A DNA stretch of 64,000 nucleotides from contig NC_009831.1 of the NCBI RefSeq assembly GCF_000018025.1, positions 3,162,001 to 3,226,000 on the forward strand, written 5' to 3'. Shown here in pieces: positions 19,104 to 28,898 of this stretch. The position numbers and the translations under genes were made by a program. A model generated the notes under the pieces. That model worked only from the letters and a program-made list of their open reading frames with translations, was not told the DNA's origin and ran no database searches. The first letter of the stretch is position 1; every line of letters starts with the position of its first letter. The DNA comes from Shewanella sediminis HAW-EB3 (lineage in GTDB: Bacteria > Pseudomonadota > Gammaproteobacteria > Enterobacterales > Shewanellaceae).

Positions 19104-19694
19104 ATGCCATCTCAGATTATTTTAGCTTCAACATCATCATATCGGAAAGAGATACTATCTAAGCTAGGCATTCCTTTTTGTACTTGCTCACCAGATATTG
19201 ATGAAACTCCGCTCAAACAAGAGACGCCGGAAGCACATGTTGTTCGACTCGCTAAGGATAAAGCCCGCGTTGGTGCAGACTTATTTACACAAGGTCTTGT
19301 GATTGGCTCCGATCAGGTTGCCGTGATCAATGGCGAGATTGTCGGCAAACCGATAAATCATGAGGCCGCAGTATCTCAGTTAACTGCAGCGTCCAATCAA
19401 GTGATCACCTTCTATACGGGTATTGCACTTCACAATATCACCACCGGTGAGTGCGAAGCCCACTGTGAAACATTTCGGGTTCATTTTAGAGCATTAACCA
19501 CAGCGCAAATAGAATACTACCTGAAGAAAGAGCAGCCATATTTCTGCGCTGGTAGCTTTAAAAGTGAAGGCTTAGGTATTGCCTTGTTTAATCAATTAGA
19601 GGGGAAAGACCCCAACACATTAATCGGACTCCCCTTGATAACGCTCATCGATATGCTTTCTCGTCAAGGTTATGTGGTCCTGGACCATCATTAA
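19104..19694 (+). CDS. yceF: Maf-family nucleotide pyrophosphatase (YceF type)
   Basis: House-cleaning enzyme of the Maf family; E. coli YceF hydrolyses 7-methyl-GTP. The 196-residue protein has the Maf start LASTSSYRKEILSKLGIPF (the E. coli form is LASTSPWRR), the DIDET motif at about 34, the catalytic GSDQV at about 71 with GKP following, and FKSEGLGIALF near 152. In E. coli yceF is also divergent from yceD-rpmF, which supports YceF rather than YhdE. Confidence 0.9.
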   Translation: MPSQIILASTSSYRKEILSKLGIPFCTCSPDIDETPLKQETPEAHVVRLAKDKARVGADLFTQGLVIGSDQVAVINGEIVGKPINHEAAVSQLTAASNQVITFYTGIALHNITTGECEAHCETFRVHFRALTTAQIEYYLKKEQPYFCAGSFKSEGLGIALFNQLEGKDPNTLIGLPLITLIDMLSRQGYVVLDHH

Positions 19695-19822
19695 TAGCCA
19701 AGTAGGCTAAATTAGGGCCTTTTCAGTCTCATTTATATCGGCAAAGTCAAACAAGGAATAATCTCACCATAGCCACTACAATATAGTTATTCGAGCAGAG
19801 GACTGCTCAATGGAAATGGTTG

Positions 19823-21226
19823 ATGGCAGATATAGAAGAAGCATTAGCGCTACTCGCGGCTCCTTGTACCGATGAGCGTTTTTTCCAACGAGCCTTAAAG
19901 GCACTCGCACTGGTGACGCAGTGTCGGTGGGCTGCTTTTGGAAGACCCTCAGAGAACAGAGGTATGGCTGAAGTTGTTGCCTTTTGCGATCTAAAACACA
20001 GTATTCCCGGCTTTGAGTTCGACCTTAAAGGCTCTCCTTGCGAAACAATTTACCAACTCAGATATCCCGATACTCATATTCTTTACCCCAAGGATCTTCA
20101 GTCGCTATTTCCGAATTTTCAATTAATTAAAAATTTAGGAGCTAATAGTTATCAGGCTGAGCTTATATTGGCCGACGATGGCACCCCCATAGGCCACATA
20201 TTAGTCATGGACACAGAGCCTCAGGCAGACTCCATCAAATCCCGGGAGTTTTTCAGACTGCTGGCACAGAGGATCGGGGTTGAGTATAAAAGGCTGCTCA
20301 TCTCCCGTGAACTTGCCTTACATAAACAGATGATCGCCGTTTCAGAGCAATTTATGTCATTTGTCGATAATAATTACCGCTATCACGTTGTCTCAAAGGG
20401 CTACGAGACCATGTTTGGTCGTGCCGTGCAGGAGTTCGTAGGAAGAACTGTTGAAGAGATCCATGGAGAGGAAGTATTTAGTCAACATTTAAAACCTCTG
20501 CTGGATCGCTCATTAGCGGGTGAAACCATTAATACACAAACCTGGATCCACCCGCCTAATCAAAACTCCCCCATGTACCTCAATGTTCACCATAACCCCT
20601 ACTACAGTGATAGTGGCGATCTCATTGGAGTGATTGTCTCTGCCCATGATATTAGTGAGATCCATGCCGCAAAAGTAGAGATAGAACACTTTGCCAATCA
20701 CGACCCTCTCACCGGATTAGCCAATAGACGGGCGTTATTCGAAGCTATTCAACACAAAATTAACGCCCAAAAGGCCGGCCAACTGCAGTTAGCCGTTATG
20801 TATATCGACTTGGATGGTTTTAAACAGATCAACGACAGATTCGGACACCACCAGGGAGACAAGGTACTCGTAGACGTTGCCACTCGCATTCAAGATTGCG
20901 CAGGCTCGAATGAGCTTATCTCTCGAATAGGAGGCGATGAATTTGTTGTACTGACAAGTTTTGCCTACGGCCTGCCACAATCCAGCTATCAAGCAGAGCT
21001 GGAGGCGCTTAGCGAACGATTATTAGTCCAGCTAAGGATGAATATTGAAGTAAATGGGCAACACTTGCCAGTAAGCGCCAGTATCGGAAGTTATATTGCA
21101 GATGATGACGATAGCGATCTATCGGCTATCATCTGTAAGGCTGACAAAGAGATGTATAACGCGAAAAAAGCTAAATGTAACTTATGTACAGAAGAAGATG
21201 CACACCATGATCCGGACTTGGGCTAA
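19823..21226 (+). CDS. Diguanylate cyclase with GAF-like and PAS domains
   Basis: A 467-residue cytoplasmic signalling protein expected to make cyclic di-GMP. Residues 1-170 resemble a GAF domain, 185-290 a PAS domain (YRYHVVSKGYETMFGR...IGVIVSAHDISEIH), and 300-460 the GGDEF domain, entered by HDPLTGLANRRALFE. The active site RIGGDEFVVL is intact. The inhibitory I-site RxxD expected just upstream is replaced by SNEL, so product feedback may be absent. There is no transmembrane segment, so the signal is probably intracellular. Start ATG 19823; a TTG at 19820 is an alternative. No strong ribosome site. Confidence 0.88.
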   Translation: MADIEEALALLAAPCTDERFFQRALKALALVTQCRWAAFGRPSENRGMAEVVAFCDLKHSIPGFEFDLKGSPCETIYQLRYPDTHILYPKDLQSLFPNFQLIKNLGANSYQAELILADDGTPIGHILVMDTEPQADSIKSREFFRLLAQRIGVEYKRLLISRELALHKQMIAVSEQFMSFVDNNYRYHVVSKGYETMFGRAVQEFVGRTVEEIHGEEVFSQHLKPLLDRSLAGETINTQTWIHPPNQNSPMYLNVHHNPYYSDSGDLIGVIVSAHDISEIHAAKVEIEHFANHDPLTGLANRRALFEAIQHKINAQKAGQLQLAVMYIDLDGFKQINDRFGHHQGDKVLVDVATRIQDCAGSNELISRIGGDEFVVLTSFAYGLPQSSYQAELEALSERLLVQLRMNIEVNGQHLPVSASIGSYIADDDDSDLSAIICKADKEMYNAKKAKCNLCTEEDAHHDPDLG

Positions 21227-21295
21227 ACAGGTGTGATTATCAGGCCGGTATACAACTCAAGAATAAACAAATGACTGTCCCGGCCAGGAAGAATA

Positions 21296-21330
21296 GGAAG
21301 AGAGATTAAAAGTAAAATAATCTCTCTTCC
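21296..21330. terminator. Hairpin between the diguanylate cyclase and HAD genes
   Basis: GGAAGAGAGATTA (21296-21308) and TAATCTCTCTTCC (21318-21330) form a perfect 13-bp stem with a nine-base loop between convergent genes. There is no clean T tract on either strand, so termination efficiency is uncertain. Confidence 0.5.
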
Positions 21331-21336
21331 TCAAAT

Positions 21337-21987
21337 TTAATGTCCCAGATGCTGAAGTAACTCTAACGGTGAGCTTATTATCACCTTAGGGTTCGCTTGC
21401 TGCAGCTGTTCTATACCGTGAGCACCATAATCAACCCCAATTGCATCGATACCGGCATTGTTAGCCATATTAAGATCGTGTACCGAATCACCAATCATGA
21501 CAGCCTTTTCCGGCGCTATATTCAGTTCATTAAGCAACTGAAAAATCATCTCAGGATTAGGTTTACTCTGCGCCTCATCAGCACATCTGCTGGCAATGAA
21601 ATGAAAGTCCAGACCCGTCTCACCCATTACCCGATTTAAACCGGCTCTAGCTTTACCTGTCGCAACGGCAATCTGGTAGCCAATTTGATTAAGCTGAGTT
21701 AGCAGTGATTCGACACCATCGAACAGGGGGCTAGGTGTTGTATTGAGCTTGAGATACTGCTGGCGATAAACTTCAATCATCTCACCATGGAAATCGGAAC
21801 TCCCATCGGGGTGAAGAACATTAAGCGCCTCATTCATAGATAAACCGATGATATCCCGGACAGCATGCTCTGAAGGCATAGAGACATTCAGTGTCAGCGC
21901 CGTCTGTTGCATACAATTCACAATTTTACCGATAGAATCCATTAAGGTTCCATCCCAGTCGAATATCACCAACTCATATTGCTTCAT
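21337..21987 (-). CDS. HAD-family phosphatase (phosphoglycolate phosphatase-like)
   Basis: A 216-residue haloacid dehalogenase-like hydrolase. Motif I is FDWDGTLMDS (residues 9-18), motif II lies in VATGKARAGL, motif III lysine in SKPNPEM (about 143) and motif IV in MIGDSVHDLNMA (about 165). A helical cap (subfamily IA) sits between motifs I and II. Likely activity is on a small phosphate ester such as phosphoglycolate or a nucleotide, unresolved from sequence. Its start overlaps the rluC stop by four bases, and I recall the same pairing in other gammaproteobacteria. Confidence 0.82.
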   Translation of the reverse strand: MKQYELVIFDWDGTLMDSIGKIVNCMQQTALTLNVSMPSEHAVRDIIGLSMNEALNVLHPDGSSDFHGEMIEVYRQQYLKLNTTPSPLFDGVESLLTQLNQIGYQIAVATGKARAGLNRVMGETGLDFHFIASRCADEAQSKPNPEMIFQLLNELNIAPEKAVMIGDSVHDLNMANNAGIDAIGVDYGAHGIEQLQQANPKVIISSPLELLQHLGH

Positions 21988-22943
21988 ACTTTGACCAATT
22001 TATCTAATGTTTTAATGAGGACTGGATCCAAAGGCGCTTTGACTATCATCACCTCTTCTGTTCCCGGGTGAGTAAACCTAAGTTGTGCGGCATGCAGAAA
22101 CAAACGATTAAGCCCCAACGCTCTTATGCTGTCATCATACTTTTGCTCACTGTATTTTTCATCGCAAGCGATTGGATGACCGGTATACTGGCAGTGAACA
22201 CGAATTTGATGCGTTCTTCCCGTCACTGGGCTAGCCTGAACTAAGGTTGAGCCTTGATAGCGCTGAATAATCTTGAAGCGGGTCTCACACTCTTTTCCCT
22301 CTTGATTGACGCGGACTATACGCTCACCGGATTTGAGGGTTAATTTAAGCAAAGGTGCTTTAATGGCCTTATCCCGAGCTTGCCAAGTCCCTTTAACCAG
22401 AGCCTGATAATCTTTTTGCATCTTCTTAAAACGAAGCTGATCGTGTAGATGTCGCAGTGCGCTACGCTTCTTTGCAATAAGTAATACCCCAGAGGTATCT
22501 TTGTCTAAGCGATGTGCCAGCTCCAGGAACTTCTGAGTAGGCCGAAGCGAACGCATGGCTTCGATAATGCCGAAATCGACACCGCTTCCACCGTGAACGG
22601 CAAGCCCTGCAGGCTTATTCAAGACAATGAGGTGTTTATCTTCAAATAAAATACGGTCTTCTAATTGAGACACTTTACTCAGTTTTGCTGAAGGACCCGG
22701 TCGCTCCTCTTTATCGGCCATGCGCACTGGTGGCACCCGAACAATATCGCCATCTTGTAACTTATACTCAGGCTTAATTCGTTTTTTATTAACCCTGACC
22801 TCGCCTTTACGCACGATCCGATAGATCATGCTTTTAGGCACACCTTTTAGTTTTGTCAGTAGGAAATTGTCTATACGTTGTCCAACATTATCTTCGTCGA
22901 TTGTGACCAGCTGGACTTTAGATTTGGGTGCTTCGGTATTCAT
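21984..22943 (-). CDS. rluC: 23S rRNA pseudouridine synthase RluC
   Basis: Makes pseudouridines 955, 2504 and 2580 of 23S rRNA in E. coli. From ATG 22943 the protein has 319 residues, as in E. coli, with AAAAGG six bases upstream; the frame continues to an ATG at 22961. An N-terminal S4 domain (GQRIDNFLLTKLKGVPKSM) precedes the catalytic domain, with the active-site aspartate in AHRLDKDTSGVLLIAKK (about 144) and later GRTHQIRVHCQYTGHPIACD. Two TTGTACATCA repeats lie at the start region (22954 and 22973). Confidence 0.93.
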   Translation of the reverse strand: MNTEAPKSKVQLVTIDEDNVGQRIDNFLLTKLKGVPKSMIYRIVRKGEVRVNKKRIKPEYKLQDGDIVRVPPVRMADKEERPGPSAKLSKVSQLEDRILFEDKHLIVLNKPAGLAVHGGSGVDFGIIEAMRSLRPTQKFLELAHRLDKDTSGVLLIAKKRSALRHLHDQLRFKKMQKDYQALVKGTWQARDKAIKAPLLKLTLKSGERIVRVNQEGKECETRFKIIQRYQGSTLVQASPVTGRTHQIRVHCQYTGHPIACDEKYSEQKYDDSIRALGLNRLFLHAAQLRFTHPGTEEVMIVKAPLDPVLIKTLDKLVKV

Positions 22944-22961
22944 GGCGCGCCTTTTGTACAT

Positions 22962-23534
22962 CAGGAAGCGTATTGTACATCAAGTTACAAGAATATTGTG
23001 TCTTTCCATTTGCTGATTTTATTGATTATTGCTATATTTCATCGGCGGTTGGGGATAATCAGTGAATAAAGTGTTCACAAATCCTCCATCACTAGTGCAA
23101 GAAGTAGAGACTAAAAGCCTTTTTCATTTGTCGCAAATAATTGATTTGCAAGTCGTTTTATTAATATAAAACCGAAAATGAGTTTTAACGACTAAACAAA
23201 TAGGAAAAGCCACATTACAAGGTGGTTTCTCTACAAAACGCACCCAAAATTCGAAGTTTAATTTTAACTTATCATCAGACGCACACTAATTCGATTTTGG
23301 CATTACCGGAAAGTACTGAATAATTTATGGGGTTGGTTGACGTTTTACAACGAATTCCTTGTTTTTGTAAATATTAAAAAATAAGCCATAAATGGATGCG
23401 ACACGCAGCGAATGCGTCTTACAGAAATGCGCACCTTGCCTAGACACCGACCGTGAGGTCTTGTTAATAATGCTAGGCCCGTAATGCACCGAAAAAATCG
23501 TTTGATGACCTTATTTTAGAAGAATTACGTCATA
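22962..23534. other. rluC/rne divergent region with long rne leader
   Basis: A 573-base spacer. TTGTACATCA occurs at 22954-22963 and 22973-22982. TTGATT (23141-23146) and TATAAA (23165-23170), 18 bases apart, are a possible rne promoter, which would give a leader of about 360 bases. A leader of this size is expected, because E. coli RNase E represses its own synthesis through its 5' untranslated region. The A/T-rich sequence shows no gene. Hairpins were not resolved by eye. Confidence 0.45.
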
Positions 23535-26500
23535 ATGAAACGGATGTTAATTAATGCAACTCAATCTGAAGAGTTGCGCGTTGCCCTTGTTGATGGGCAA
23601 CAACTGTACGATCTTGATATTGAAAGTCCTGGTCACGAACAGAAAAAAGCGAACATTTACAAAGGTAAAATTACCCGCGTAGAACCCTCTCTCGAAGCTG
23701 CTTTTGTTGACTATGGTGCCGATCGTCACGGTTTCCTTCCATTAAAAGAGATTGCCAGAGAATACTTTCCAAAAGGATACTCTTTCCAAGGCCGCCCCAA
23801 CATCAAAGAGGTGGTTAAAGAGGGTCAAGAGGTTATTGTTCAGATTGATAAAGAAGAGCGAGGCAACAAAGGTGCCGCGTTAACTACTTTTATCAGCTTG
23901 GCGGGTTCTTACCTGGTTCTTATGCCAAATAACCCTCGTGCCGGTGGTATCTCCCGTCGAATCGAAGGTGATGAGCGTACCGAACTTAAAGCGGCTATGT
24001 CTGAACTTGAAGTACCTCAAGGTATGGGTTTAATTGTCCGTACTGCAGGTGTAGGAAAAGATTCAGCCGAACTTAAATGGGACCTAAAAGTACTCGAGCA
24101 TCATTGGACTGCGATTAAAGAAGCGTCTGAAGGCCGTCCGGCTCCTTTCCTGATCCATCAGGAAAGTAACGTCATCGTACGTGCGATTCGTGACTACCTT
24201 CGTCGTGATGTTGGTGAAGTACTTATCGATCACCCGCGTATTTTTGAAGATGCCAAACAGCATGTTGCTTTGGTACGTCCAGACTTTGTCGATCGCATCA
24301 AGCAATATGATGCTGAAGTGCCACTATTCACTCATTTCCAGATCGAAACACAGATCGAATCGGCCTTCCAGCGTGAAGTTCGTCTTCCTTCCGGTGGCTC
24401 GATTGTTATCGATCCTACTGAAGCCCTAACCTCTATCGATATCAACTCTGCTCGAGCAACGAAAGGTGGTGACATTGAAGAGACTGCGCTGAATACCAAC
24501 TTAGAAGCGGCAGATGAAGTTGCTCGCCAGCTACGCCTGCGTGATCTGGGTGGTTTGGTTGTTATCGATTTCATCGATATGACACCAGTGCGTCATCAAC
24601 GTGAAGTTGAAAATAGAATGCGTGATGCAGTGCATCATGACAGAGCTCGAGTTCAACTGGGTCGTATCTCTCGCTTCGGACTCATGGAGATGTCAAGACA
24701 GCGTCTACGTCCATCTCTTGAAGAGTCAGCTGCTCACCTGTGCCCTCGTTGCCATGGTCAAGGTACAATCCGTGGGACAGAGTCTTTAGCCCTTTCTATT
24801 CTTCGTTTGATGGAAGAGGAAGCAATTAAAGAGAACACCTCTCAAATTGAAGCTACAGTTCCAGTTGACGTAGCCGCATTCCTGCTTAACGAAAAGCGTA
24901 AAGCCATTCGAATTACAGAGCAGCGTCATGATGTTGAAGTCTATGTGATCCCAGATCCTAACATGACTACCCCTGACTACCGTGTCGTGCGTCATCGTAA
25001 AGATGATCAGATCAGTGAGTCCAGCTATAAGCTATTAGACCAGCCCGAAGCAAAACTTTACGAGCCTCGTAAACTTGAACGTGCTGCACCACCTCAACCT
25101 GCACTGAAAGGTTTCTCAGCGCCGGTTAAGGAAGTTGAAAAACCTTCTAGTATCAAAAAAGATGTCAAAACTGAGTCCAAAAAAGATGCTGAACCCGGTT
25201 TAATCTCTAAGCTATTCTCTGCCATCAGCGCGCTATTCAAGCCTGAAGAGAAAAAAGAGGAACCAAAAAAGAAACCTCAGTCGAACCGCGACAGTCAGAA
25301 CCGCAATAACCGTCGTAACACTCGTCGTAATGACAATCGACGTAATCGTGATGACAAAGATCAAGCGAGTGACAAAGGCGCACGCAATAGCCGCAACAAG
25401 AGCGCGGATTCTGCCAAGTCTGACAAGGTAGAGAAGCAAGTCAGAGGGAAAGACGAGCAAGCCAAGCGTCAATCTCGCAATGACAGTAAATCTCGTCGTC
25501 CGGCTCAGGAAAGCGATGCCGAATCGAAAGAACAGCCTAAGCAAGAGGTTGCCAGAGAACGTCGTCAACGCCGTAATATGCGTCGTAAGGTTCGCGTTGA
25601 GAATGAGCAAGCTCAAGTTGAAGAGACCCAGGTTTTAGCTGAGACTCCGGTAAAAGCTGCGGTAAGTGAAGAGAAGACCACGCGTCCAAAGCGTCAACCA
25701 AGAAAGTCAAATAAGCCAAAACCTCAACAGGAAGCGACACAAGAGGCTCAGGCTGCAACTCAGGTTGAAGCCGAAGTATCTGACATATCGCTAACCGAGA
25801 CAGTTAAAACTGAGACTCTTGAAGCAAAAGTTGAAGCAAAGGTCGAGCAGACTGCGCCGGTAGCCGTTGATTCGATTCAAACGACACCTGTGACAGACGC
25901 CGATCAGGTTGAAATCTCTTCGTCAGAAGAAGTTGAAGTTGAAGCCACTGATGACAAAGAGCAGCGTGAGCCACGTGAAGGTCAACGTCGCAGCCGTCGT
26001 AGCCCTCGCCATCTTCGCGCCGCTGGTCAACGTCGTCGTCGCGATGAAGATACCGAAGGCGAGTCTTCATCTGATGCTGCTCCGGCATTCGTTTCAAATG
26101 AAACTGAAGTAGAAAATCAAGCCAACGAGACTAAAGCCGCCTCTGTCGCTGTATCTACTCCGGCTCAACCTGAAACACCTGAGATTCCAGCTGAAGATAC
26201 GCAAAAAGCTGACACTGAAGTTAAGTCTGAAGCGACTAAACCTGAGTCAACTAAGCCAGAGGCTACGGCATCCGTTGCAGCATCCGCTCCAGCAAAGCCA
26301 GCCGTTCCTGCTAAAAAACAGGCACCAGCTAAGCCGAAAACAGCGGTAAAATCTGAAGCCATGGCTGCACCCGCAAAGCCTGCCGCTCCGGTTAAAGCTG
26401 AAGCATCTGTTGCCTCAGCGGCACCTGCTAAACCAGCCACACCGGTGAAAGCTGAGACCCAGGTGAAAACTGAAGCATCAGTTGCCGCAGCAGCGCCAGC

Positions 26501-27140
26501 TAAACCAGCAGTACAGGTGAAAGCAGAAGCCCCTGTGAAAACTGAAGCATCAGTTGCCACAGCGGCGCCAGCTAAACCCGTCGCGCCAGCGAAAGTTGAG
26601 GCTTCAGTAAAAGCAGAAGCCCCTGTGAAAGCTAAAGCATCTGTTGCTGCAGCTGCACCTGCTAAGCCAGCCGCACCAGTTAAAGCTGAAGCTCCTGTTG
26701 AAACAGAAGTGCCAGCTAAAGCCAAAGCGTCTGTAGCCGCTACAGCACCAGCTAAACCTGCCGCTCCAGTTGAAACAGAAGTGCCAGCTAAAACCAAAGC
26801 ATCTGTAGCCGCTGCAGCACCAGCTAAACCTGCCGCTCCTGTAAAAGCAGAGACTGTTGTTAAAGCTGAAGCTCCTGTTAAAGCTGAAGCGCCTGTTGAA
26901 ACGCAAGTATCGACTCCGACAGAGATAGCTCCACAGATTCAAAAAGCTCCAAAAGCAAAATCTGTAAGCTCAAGTCGATTCGGCACTATGGTCACCTCTG
27001 ATATGACTAAGCCTGTTGTAGAAAACCGAGAAAATATTGCGACGCCTTCAGGGCGTCAATATGCCACCTCAGAATCTACTGCACCTAGCGAAAAATCCAG
27101 AACGGCCAATACAGCAAACTCGGAAATGGCTAAACCATAA
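23535..27140 (+). CDS. rne: Ribonuclease E, degradosome scaffold
   Basis: Essential endoribonuclease for mRNA decay and rRNA/tRNA processing. The 1201-residue protein is longer than E. coli (1061). Catalytic half: S1 domain at about 36-118, DNase I-like active site with [10 protein letters not shown] (about 302), and the zinc link CPRCHGQG (about 404). A membrane-targeting amphipathic helix is seen at about 555-568 ([13 protein letters not shown]). Two Arg-rich RNA/helicase segments follow (around [17 protein letters not shown] and [14 protein letters not shown]). Residues about 915-1130 are an Ala/Pro/Lys/Glu repeat tract. The end holds [14 protein letters not shown], like the PNPase-binding motif. 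A terminator follows. Confidence 0.96.
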   Translation: MKRMLINATQSEELRVALVDGQQLYDLDIESPGHEQKKANIYKGKITRVEPSLEAAFVDYGADRHGFLPLKEIAREYFPKGYSFQGRPNIKEVVKEGQEVIVQIDKEERGNKGAALTTFISLAGSYLVLMPNNPRAGGISRRIEGDERTELKAAMSELEVPQGMGLIVRTAGVGKDSAELKWDLKVLEHHWTAIKEASEGRPAPFLIHQESNVIVRAIRDYLRRDVGEVLIDHPRIFEDAKQHVALVRPDFVDRIKQYDAEVPLFTHFQIETQIESAFQREVRLPSGGSIVIDPTEALTSIDINSARATKGGDIEETALNTNLEAADEVARQLRLRDLGGLVVIDFIDMTPVRHQREVENRMRDAVHHDRARVQLGRISRFGLMEMSRQRLRPSLEESAAHLCPRCHGQGTIRGTESLALSILRLMEEEAIKENTSQIEATVPVDVAAFLLNEKRKAIRITEQRHDVEVYVIPDPNMTTPDYRVVRHRKDDQISESSYKLLDQPEAKLYEPRKLERAAPPQPALKGFSAPVKEVEKPSSIKKDVKTESKKDAEPGLISKLFSAISALFKPEEKKEEPKKKPQSNRDSQNRNNRRNTRRNDNRRNRDDKDQASDKGARNSRNKSADSAKSDKVEKQVRGKDEQAKRQSRNDSKSRRPAQESDAESKEQPKQEVARERRQRRNMRRKVRVENEQAQVEETQVLAETPVKAAVSEEKTTRPKRQPRKSNKPKPQQEATQEAQAATQVEAEVSDISLTETVKTETLEAKVEAKVEQTAPVAVDSIQTTPVTDADQVEISSSEEVEVEATDDKEQREPREGQRRSRRSPRHLRAAGQRRRRDEDTEGESSSDAAPAFVSNETEVENQANETKAASVAVSTPAQPETPEIPAEDTQKADTEVKSEATKPESTKPEATASVAASAPAKPAVPAKKQAPAKPKTAVKSEAMAAPAKPAAPVKAEASVASAAPAKPATPVKAETQVKTEASVAAAAPAKPAVQVKAEAPVKTEASVATAAPAKPVAPAKVEASVKAEAPVKAKASVAAAAPAKPAAPVKAEAPVETEVPAKAKASVAATAPAKPAAPVETEVPAKTKASVAAAAPAKPAAPVKAETVVKAEAPVKAEAPVETQVSTPTEIAPQIQKAPKAKSVSSSRFGTMVTSDMTKPVVENRENIATPSGRQYATSESTAPSEKSRTANTANSEMAKP
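26270..26910 (+). repeat. rne: Repeat tract in the rne C-terminal coding region
   Basis: Codes for imperfect repeats of the type [14 protein letters not shown] with variants such as VKTEASVAA and VETEVPAKA. About ten units can be traced. The DNA copies differ mainly at third positions, so selection acts on the protein. The tract lies between the Arg-rich segments and the terminal PNPase-type motif. Confidence 0.8.
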
Positions 27141-27165
27141 CCTATAGTTAAGCTGTATTAACGAG

Positions 27166-27193
27166 AAAGCCATGCATCACAGCATGGCTTTTT
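27166..27193 (+). terminator. Terminator of rne
   Basis: AAAGCCATGC (27166-27175), loop ATCACA, GCATGGCTTT (27182-27191), T run to 27193. A perfect 10-bp stem. Confidence 0.85.
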
Positions 27194-27272
27194 CATTTTC
27201 TTACTGCGGATTATTTGTTAGTATGCGCGGCCGCAATTCAATCTAAATCAACAAAATTACAACAGAGGCTAA

Positions 27273-28829
27273 ATGTTCGATCTCATTCGTCACAAAACTT
27301 CCAGCAGCAAAGCCGATCTTCTATCGGGCTTAACTGTGGCACTTGCACTTATTCCTGAAGCCGTTGCATTCGCTTTCGTCGCAGGTGTTGAGCCTATGGT
27401 GGGCTTATATGCCGCCTTTATTATGGGGCTTATCACTGCGCTTATTGGCGGTCGTCCAGGTATGATCTCGGGTGCTACGGGCGCTATGGCTGTTGTTATG
27501 GTTGCTTTGGTCGCTGAACACGGAGTGCAATACCTCTTTGCCGCAGTCGTTCTGGCCGGCCTCATTCAAGTCTCCTTTGGTCTACTGAAATTAGGTAAGT
27601 TCATTCGAATCGTTCCTTACCCTGTGATGATCGGTTTTGTTAACGGACTGGCGATTGTTATTTTTCTTGCCCAACTTGGGCAATTTAAGGTACCTGACGC
27701 GGATGGTGTATTAACCTGGTTGCCTCAAGGCCAGTTAATGCTGATGATGGGCCTTGTACTGTTAACGATGGCGATTATTCAGTTTTTACCAAAGCTCACC
27801 ACTGCCATCCCCTCTTCGTTGGCAGCAATCGTGACAGTCACCTTAATGGTCGTGTTTTTAGAGCTTGATACCCGCACCGTTTTAGATTTCCTGAAATCCA
27901 TGAGTGGTGATGAAAATGCGACCATTGCCGGAAGTCTACCTAGCTTCTCTATTCCTGCCGTTGCATTTAATCTCGAAACGCTATACATCATTCTTCCATA
28001 CTCTCTGATCTTGGCAGCTGTAGGCTTGATAGAATCTTTGCTTACACTGACCGTTATCGATGAGATGACAAACACGCGTGGTAAAGGAAACAAAGAGTGT
28101 ATCGGCCAAGGTGTTGGTAATATTACCAGTGGCTTCTTTGGTGCCATGGGTGGTTGTGCCATGATTGGTCAGTCTATGATTAACATCAACTCTGGTGGTC
28201 GTGGACGTTTATCTGGTATCACTGCGGCACTTGCCCTACTCGCCTTTATCCTTTTCGGTTCTGCACTCATCGAAATGATCCCGTTAGCAGCACTCGTCGG
28301 TGTGATGTTTATGGTTGTGCTTGGTACCTTCGAATGGGCCAGCTTTAAGGTGATGAGCAAAGTACCTAAACACGATGCTTTTGTCATCATACTGGTCACT
28401 ATCGTCACCGTATTTACTGACTTAGCTTTCGCCGTTTTCGTCGGTGTTATCGTATCTGCCCTGGTTTTTGCCTGGGAGCATGCGAAGCACATCAATGTAG
28501 AGATCAGCGAAGATGCTAATGGTTGGAAAGTATACAAGCTTAATGGACCACTATTTTTTGGTTCAGCCGCCGAGTTTTTAGAGCTTTTCCACTCAAATAC
28601 CGATCCTGTCGATGTGATTGTTGATTTCCAAAATTCTCGGGTATGTGATCACTCGGCACTGGATGCCATCGATACCCTTGCAGAGCGCTATGGTTCAAAC
28701 GGTAAAAAACTGCACCTACGCCATCTCAGTAATGACTGTAAGAAGTTACTACACAAGGCAGGCGATCTGGTTGAAGTTAACCTTATCGAAGATCCTCACT
28801 ACAAAATTGCCGACGATAAATTAGATTAA
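27273..28829 (+). CDS. SulP family anion transporter with STAS domain
   Basis: An inner-membrane carrier of 518 residues in the SulP (SLC26) family, which move sulfate, bicarbonate or dicarboxylates. It has 10 or more hydrophobic segments between residues 20 and 410. The family motif GLYAAFIMGLITALIGGRPGM is near residue 45, followed by SGATGAMAVV. The cytoplasmic STAS domain occupies about 415-500 (KVYKLNGPLFFGSAAEF...DFQNSRVCDHSALDAI). The substrate is not determined; bicarbonate or sulfate are the usual marine candidates. It has its own terminator. Confidence 0.88.
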   Translation: MFDLIRHKTSSSKADLLSGLTVALALIPEAVAFAFVAGVEPMVGLYAAFIMGLITALIGGRPGMISGATGAMAVVMVALVAEHGVQYLFAAVVLAGLIQVSFGLLKLGKFIRIVPYPVMIGFVNGLAIVIFLAQLGQFKVPDADGVLTWLPQGQLMLMMGLVLLTMAIIQFLPKLTTAIPSSLAAIVTVTLMVVFLELDTRTVLDFLKSMSGDENATIAGSLPSFSIPAVAFNLETLYIILPYSLILAAVGLIESLLTLTVIDEMTNTRGKGNKECIGQGVGNITSGFFGAMGGCAMIGQSMININSGGRGRLSGITAALALLAFILFGSALIEMIPLAALVGVMFMVVLGTFEWASFKVMSKVPKHDAFVIILVTIVTVFTDLAFAVFVGVIVSALVFAWEHAKHINVEISEDANGWKVYKLNGPLFFGSAAEFLELFHSNTDPVDVIVDFQNSRVCDHSALDAIDTLAERYGSNGKKLHLRHLSNDCKKLLHKAGDLVEVNLIEDPHYKIADDKLD

Positions 28830-28854
28830 TAATTTTTCTGGCAGCAAGACAGTG

Positions 28855-28886
28855 AAAAAAAGGCGAGTGAATAACTCGCCTTTTTT
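28855..28886. terminator. Bidirectional terminator between the SulP and msrBA genes
   Basis: An A run, GGCGAGT (28862-28868), five-base loop, ACTCGCC (28874-28880), T run to 28886. T tracts serve both convergent genes. Confidence 0.85.
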
Positions 28887-28898
28887 ATATCCCAAGGC

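Noticed and set aside
26165..26797. 210-codon open frame antisense to the rne tail
   Set aside because: It is Ala/Gly/Ser/Thr-rich because it mirrors the repetitive Ala/Pro/Lys codons of rne. No ribosome site or family-like sequence.
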